Position numbers and translations under genes: made by a program
Notes under the pieces: model-generated
Databases searched by the model: none
What the model was told of the DNA's origin: nothing
Seen by the model: only the letters and a program-made list of their open reading frames with translations
Shown here: in pieces, positions 10,001 to 11,281 of the stretch
How the letters are laid out: every line of letters starts with the position of its first letter
Position numbering within the stretch: position 1 is the first letter of the stretch
NCBI GenBank assembly: GCA_003551455.1
Contig: PUMR01000010.1
Span: 1-11,281 of the forward strand
Source: Mollicutes bacterium
Lineage (GTDB): Bacteria > Bacillota_I > Bacilli_A > Izemoplasmatales > Izemoplasmataceae
Direction: 5' to 3'
Length of the DNA stretch: 11,281 bases

Positions 10001-10393
10001 GCTGTCCAATGCACACGCTCTCGGCCACGGGGTGGGGCCCAGGTCTTCAGAAGGTGAAAACATGACTATGGGACGTCCGTTCCTCGCTTGGGAAGCAAGG
10101 GGGGAGGTGTGATAGAGCATGAACTCTGCTGGTGGTGGGTGGAGGGGTCATGATCATAGACAGGGCCAGCAGCAGCCTGGCTGAACGAGGGCAAAGGATG
10201 GCAGGGGAGGGGGCAGGCATCACACAGGGCGACGCACGAGACCCACAGGCAGCCTCGGTGCGTCGGAGAGGAGGGGGGAGGCAAGCAAACGAGCGGGAGA
10301 ACCACCAGGGGCAGTCGCACTAGAAAAGGGGCTGTTGCTTGGCCTCCACACGATCATCACCACGTACCTTGCGCTTGCTGCAACCACGTCCAT
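792..10393 (-). CDS. Predicted 7-exon gene: zinc-finger / tyrosine-recombinase-like / RecQ-like helicase fusion, TLH-like
   Basis: Exons on the minus strand are 10393-10368, 9397-9140, 7964-7859, 7721-7464, 6939-4615, 4511-4325 and 4099-792. Every junction is GT-AG and in phase (2, 2, 0, 0, 0, 1), giving 6468 nt and 2155 residues. Order of parts: zinc-finger-like modules at C70/C73/H87/C91, C168/C171/H185/H190 and C249/C252/H275/C279; an uncharacterised region to about 650; a tyrosine-recombinase-like segment at 817-1004; helicase at about 1190-1620; Ser/Ala/Pro linker to about 1916; Cys/His-rich tail to 2155. As I recall the family, zinc fingers, a GxPxRGxEL segment and a RecQ-type helicase together are typical of fungal telomere-linked helicases. 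The likely role is DNA unwinding or recombination at repeats or chromosome ends, in the nucleus. Exons 1 and 3 and the exon 6-7 join are uncertain; two separate genes (recombinase-like and helicase) remain possible. Confidence 0.6.
1512..1886 (-). repeat. Coding minisatellite: Ser/Ala/Pro-rich linker after the helicase
   Basis: About 125 residues consist of degenerate copies of a unit like SSSSGPRTA / SSSGSRAA / LSGLRAAPS / YSSGPHAAY. On the + strand it reads as purine runs (GAAGAAG) broken by GGGGCCCC-like or GCGCG spacers. The frame is kept across all copies, so selection for an open linker is likely. Length is expected to vary between strains. No fold or motif can be assigned. Confidence 0.8.
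3921..3971 (-). repeat. Poly-Ser coding tract ahead of the helicase
   Basis: TCC/TCT/TCG-type serine codons make a run of about 17 residues, nearly all Ser, just after MAPPPPVSIP. On the + strand this is a GAG/GAA purine run. It looks like a flexible, fast-evolving linker between the recombinase-like and helicase parts. Confidence 0.8.
4100..4324 (-). other. Intron 6 (predicted) with (CA)n and a competing acceptor
   Basis: Donor GTAAGTTT at 4324 is strong. In-frame joining to the helicase requires the acceptor CAACGTCAG ending at 4100, which follows a (CA)n-rich tract (TG on the + strand, about 4127-4166) with a modest pyrimidine tract. A textbook acceptor, CTGTTTTTGTTACAG, ends earlier at 4201, but using it puts the helicase out of frame: the frame reads THTHT... 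and stops at about 3812. So either the weaker acceptor is used, or splicing is regulated, or the helicase starts independently at an internal ATG (4001-3999). Confidence 0.55.
4127..4166 (+). repeat. (TG)n microsatellite
   Basis: The + strand carries an interrupted TG run (GTGTGTGTATGTG, GTACG, then TGTGTGTGTG...). On the minus strand it is a CA tract directly upstream of the acceptor used in the helicase gene model, so its length could affect splicing of the exon 6-7 join. Confidence 0.85.
4325..4511 (-). CDS. Exon 6: recombinase-like box III and tyrosine
   Basis: Acceptor CAACCCACAG|GCTAATC and donor AGCTAG|GTAAGTTT flank 187 nt, phase 0 in and phase 1 out, with a 103-nt intron before it. 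Joining exon 5 to exon 6 yields HNLQANHSARTANEIYGNTG. H994 and Y1003 have eight residues between them, the spacing between the box III His and the nucleophilic Tyr in lambda-type integrases (for example GHxSxxTxxxY). The exon continues GHGIGKANHSQIVGC and LHFTRVYQRLLGVDDGSFD, then a charged helix-like run (RRQEAERQRREQL) leading into the helicase part. Exonic status is well supported by the splice sites and this reconstruction. Confidence 0.78.
4615..6939 (-). CDS. Exon 5: third zinc-finger-like module, unknown domain, tyrosine-recombinase-like core (part)
   Basis: This is a 775-codon open exon (residues 217-991). Near its start, YMCEAC...KYHAKSC gives C249, C252, H275 and C279. Residues about 290-650 have no motif I recognise; they include an acidic patch (GEEEEGEESCD) and GGGKYAVNGKEIDM. 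Then FMTYTASGAPCRGTELYSYQ (R821) resembles box I of tyrosine recombinases, such as TGxRxGEL in integrases; it also matches the GxPxRGxEL segment of fungal telomere-linked helicases. A Lys in VKQTNMTGK may sit in the following beta-hairpin, and VQEWRQVIEAYV (R941) could be box II with Gln where His is usual. The exon ends at AHNLQ|GTATAA, phase 0, and the remaining catalytic box lies in exon 6. Confidence 0.9.
6940..7463 (-). other. Intron 4 (predicted, 524 nt), AT-rich
   Basis: It lies between donor GTATCTTATTTC at 7463 and acceptor TACACACGCACAG ending at 6940, phase 0 on both sides. Positions about 6985-7330 are clearly more AT-rich than anything else in the window except the 3' UTR, with TTTATTATTAG, TTCTTATTTGTTTATTCG and minus-strand AATAATAAA. 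No coding content is seen. AATAAA-like motifs and AT-richness would also fit a gene boundary, but the exon 5 frame has no ATG upstream of its conserved-looking part (only GTG at 7011), which favours an intron. Confidence 0.6.
7464..7721 (-). CDS. Exon 4: second zinc-finger-like module
   Basis: The exon has acceptor CTTCTTCTTAG|AGTG and donor CTCAAG|GTATCT and is 86 codons, phase 0 at both ends. It starts with a Ser-rich run (SVPPSSSSLSSTSSSSSSRS), then PVEIAIEQISGKSFMVCLSC, and later LGNHMHKNH. The residues C168, C171, H185, H187 and H190 form a C2H2-like finger. After it come NICYDGKLVHPEK and ELDVGDLK, which run on smoothly into exon 5 (TDLQPAVHQLRKSY). Single-codon stretches aside, composition is that of a folded protein. 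Confidence 0.8.
7859..7964 (-). CDS. Exon 3: acidic then basic linker exon
   Basis: Acceptor CCCTTTCCAG|CGAGG and strong donor AAG|GTACGTAA give a 106-nt exon, phase 2 in and phase 0 out, matching exons 2 and 4. It encodes an acidic run (EGEEEEGEEEEED), then GCEAQAPPASS, then a basic end (KQRGRGRKKQK) that could serve as a nuclear localisation signal. An alternative acceptor, AATTGAAG|CGCGTC, would start the exon at 7993 in phase 0 and add RVVDPSSLS; this matches the start of the duplicated mini-exon at 8177 but not the phase of exon 2. Low complexity limits confidence. Confidence 0.5.
7965..9139 (-). other. Intron 2 (predicted, 1175 nt) built of tandem duplications
   Basis: In the simplest phase-consistent model exon 2 joins the exon at 7964. 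The DNA between is strongly purine-rich on the minus strand in its upstream half (GGGAGGGA) and pyrimidine-rich downstream. It contains two separate tandem duplications that carry splice sites (9139-8630 and 8345-8000). A further candidate exon begins after TTTTTCCAG at 8617 in phase 2, reading RCCKLSSEPVSFLHLYIK, but I find no donor that carries it in phase to the next exons. Some of these pieces may be optional exons. Confidence 0.45.
8000..8345 (-). repeat. Tandem duplication of a Ser-rich mini-exon with its downstream intron, 181-bp period
   Basis: On the minus strand, CAACGCCTAGGCGAGG (from 8340) aligns with CGACGCCTAGCTCAAG (from 8159), both followed by CCTCCTCCTCTTCCTCC, a GTAAG donor, AATAGA...CTCAGT, then TTATCTCACTTC or TTTCATCTCACTTC and a pyrimidine-rich acceptor. 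The copies could encode QRLGEAPASSSSS...LAARM (8340-8278, 21 codons) and RVRLRERRLAQVRASSSSS...GRK (8177-8097, 27 codons), both phase 0 at each end. The exon at 7964/7993-7859 looks like a third, more diverged member (CEAQAPPASS... ending KKQK before its donor). I cannot place the two phase-0 copies after the phase-2 end of exon 2, so they may be relics or optional exons. Confidence 0.7.
8620..9150 (-). repeat. Diverged tandem duplication, about 257-292 bp unit, with copied splice donors
   Basis: Two blocks share ordered landmarks on the minus strand. The first reads CAG|GTGCGTGCAAGGGAG (donor at 9139), AATATTTTTGTTCCTGC, then AAG|GTAAGACG (9026). The second reads GAG|GTGCGTTCAAGGGAG (8882), AATATCCTTGGTCCTGC, then AAG|GTGAGACG (8734). 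Spacing differs by internal indels in GGGAGGGA-rich filler. The first donor is the exon 2 donor, so the duplication began at the exon 2 edge. Both copies keep GT dinucleotides in good donor context. Confidence 0.75.
9140..9397 (-). CDS. Exon 2: first zinc-finger-like module
   Basis: The exon is bounded by a pyrimidine-rich acceptor (TTTTCCCTCCAG) and donor CTCAG|GTGCGTG, phase 2 at both ends, and encodes residues 9-94. It opens with an acid/basic stretch (TKDKDQPWVCPNPVVEEC) and a Lys/Arg-rich segment (KKIHQRKVVV), then the module YCEPCKMALIGGANSVHQHA followed by DNC. Cysteines C70 and C73, histidines H85/H87 and C91 give a C-X2-C...H-X3-C pattern suited to binding zinc. The non-repetitive protein-like composition contrasts with the flanking simple-sequence introns. 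The donor region has a degenerate copy 257 bp downstream (8882). Confidence 0.75.
9398..10367 (-). other. Intron 1 (predicted, 970 nt)
   Basis: It runs from donor GTACGTG at 10367 to acceptor TTTTCCCTCCAG ending at 9398. I see no coding frame in it with recognisable protein features on either strand. Short open frames on both strands are low-complexity or lack any family signature. The only internal structure I noticed is a pair of imperfect inverted arms, GGCCCCTAGAAA at about 9674 and TTTCTAGGCCC at about 9729, and short arms CACTCC / GGAGTG near 9498-9531. Neither looks like a known element. Confidence 0.45.
10368..10393 (-). CDS. Candidate first exon with ATG start
   Basis: An ATG sits in the context GGCATGG, with purine at -3 and G at +4. 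It encodes MDVVAASA plus two bases and ends at the strong donor AAG|GTACGTG (intron from 10367). The resulting phase 2 is exactly what the acceptor of the next exon at 9397 needs. The same frame stays open upstream to another ATG at 10612 through a Ser-rich stretch, so the start could be earlier, and an acceptor-like CACTACAG just upstream could make this an internal exon. A different frame of the same stretch reads GRHGRGCSKRK before the donor, but its phase does not fit exon 2. Confidence 0.4.
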
Positions 10394-10893
10394 GCCGTCC
10401 AGGCTGGCTGTTGTCGTCGAGAGGGCTAGGTAGATGCTGTAGTGTGTGCACGGGAAGGAGTAGAAGGAGGGAGCGTGTGTTGAGGAGGATGATGATGATG
10501 AGGACGACTGATGGGAAGGCCTGGCTTGCTGGTCCAAGCAAGGCCAACCAAAGCAAGCAGCATCGAGGCAAGGCACCACAGTGGGACAGATGCAACAGTG
10601 GAGTACACACACGCCTTGGAGGGCACAGGGGCGGGAAGGGAGAATTCAAAAACAGGCGAACATCGTTTCTTCTCCTCGCCATCATCGCTGCTTGAAGGAG
10701 GCAACGTCAAAATGCTGTTCTCGAGGGGGGGGGCAAACAAGAATAAAGCGCCTTTTGGAGTCAACAAACCTTCACATATTTGGAAAGTAAAATATCAAGG
10801 CTACCATTCGCGGGTGGTTCCGCTTGATTTGGACCTGGGTGTGGTGAGCAGTGGTCATCGGCAGGCGACGAACGCCCAAGGCAGACGATCGCC

Positions 10894-10943
10894 CACGGTG
10901 AAGCACGGTGAAGCACGGTGAAGCACGGTGAAGCACGGTGAAG
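10894..10943 (+). repeat. 10-bp tandem repeat CACGGTGAAG, five copies
   Basis: Five consecutive copies of CACGGTGAAG are identical. Imperfect echoes (GGGTGAAGC at about 10973 and ACGGTGAAGC at about 11102) flank it. The 10-bp period is close to a DNA helical turn, so bound proteins would line up on one face; that is inference only. Confidence 0.9.
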
Positions 10944-11112
10944 CAAACTCCCCGGGTTGGTGGTAGCAGGTAGGGTGAAGCAAATGATAAAGCAACACTG
11001 CACGACTCGAGAGTAAGTAGCAAAGAGTTTATTCCGGGTCGCTGTGCTTTTTTCCTGTGGACATTGTCGCAAATGAATGACGGGCGCTCCGCGGTGATGC
11101 TACGGTGAAGCT

Positions 11113-11128
11113 GACTGAGTACTCAGTC
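11113..11128. repeat. 16-bp perfect palindrome
   Basis: GACTGAGTACTCAGTC is its own reverse complement and does not extend further outward. It could be a dimeric protein-binding site or a chance palindrome. There is no U run or other sign that it is a terminator. Confidence 0.85.
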
Positions 11129-11149
11129 GGGTCTATACTACCTATAGAG

Positions 11150-11162
11150 AGTTAGGGTTAAG
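11150..11162 (+). repeat. Single telomere-like TTAGGGTTA motif
   Basis: The sequence GTTAGGGTTAAG contains one and a half TTAGGG units on the + strand. One copy is too short to call an interstitial telomere, but it sits near the palindrome and short repeats in otherwise gene-free DNA. Confidence 0.4.
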
Positions 11163-11281
11163 AAGCAATGAGCGTTGAAACGATGCAGACAGAAAACATG
11201 AGAACAACTTTATCTCCTTCGTTTTCTTTTTTCTCTTTGGCTCACAAATAGTCATCTATGTACAATCGCCTCCCACCATCT

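Larger units (their letters stand above)
10394..11281. other. Region upstream of the gene; no gene supported
   Basis: Several short open frames occur on both strands, but all are low-complexity (Ser, His, Pro runs) or carry no family features. A promoter for the minus-strand gene should lie here if the first exon is right, yet I find no convincing TATA box or initiator. GC-rich segments, a GATGATGATGATGAGG repeat near 10490, an 8-G run near 10727, an AATAAA on the + strand near 10743 and a T-rich end (11210-11240) are the visible landmarks. It may be the 5' UTR and promoter, or an intergenic spacer. Confidence 0.5.

Overview
This window is eukaryotic nuclear DNA dominated by one large, intron-containing gene on the minus strand. 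The supporting signs are GT-AG introns whose phases match across exons, AATAAA poly(A) signals, long Ser-rich low-complexity protein tracts, (CA)n and CCCTCC-rich simple sequence, and no bacterial-style gene packing. The GC-rich coding DNA, purine/pyrimidine-skewed introns and TTAGGG-like motifs would suit a unicellular alga or other protist; a eustigmatophyte such as Nannochloropsis is my guess, at low confidence.

Layout from left to right. Positions 1-690 are an array made almost only of A and C, with a 113-bp higher-order period and interspersed CCCTA/CCCTAA motifs. Positions 727-756 hold two minus-strand AATAAA signals. From 792 to about 10393 lies the minus-strand gene, which I reconstruct as seven exons: 10393-10368, 9397-9140, 7964-7859, 7721-7464, 6939-4615, 4511-4325 and 4099-792. 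All junction phases agree and the sum is 6468 nt, or 2155 residues plus stop. From 10394 to 11281 there is no gene I can support; it holds a short 10-bp tandem repeat, a 16-bp perfect palindrome and a TTAGGGTTA motif.

The predicted protein has, in order: three Cys/His zinc-finger-like modules (exons 2, 4 and the start of 5), a large domain of unknown function, a tyrosine-recombinase-like segment (box I Arg in GAPCRGTEL, and a His-X8-Tyr box assembled across the exon 5/6 splice junction), a RecQ-like SF2 helicase with DEAH box and RecQ-type four-cysteine module (exon 7), a Ser/Ala/Pro repeat linker, and a C-terminal Cys/His-rich module. From memory of family architecture, this resembles the telomere-linked RecQ-like helicases (TLH) found in fungal subtelomeres.

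The combination to look at is a recombinase-like domain, zinc fingers and a RecQ-like helicase in one polypeptide. The gene is transcribed toward an AC array that carries telomere-like motifs in the orientation expected near a left chromosome end. The introns also contain two independent tandem duplications that copied splice sites and Ser-rich mini-exons. The least certain parts are exons 1 and 3, the acceptor joining exon 6 to exon 7, and whether the helicase is made separately from the recombinase-like part.
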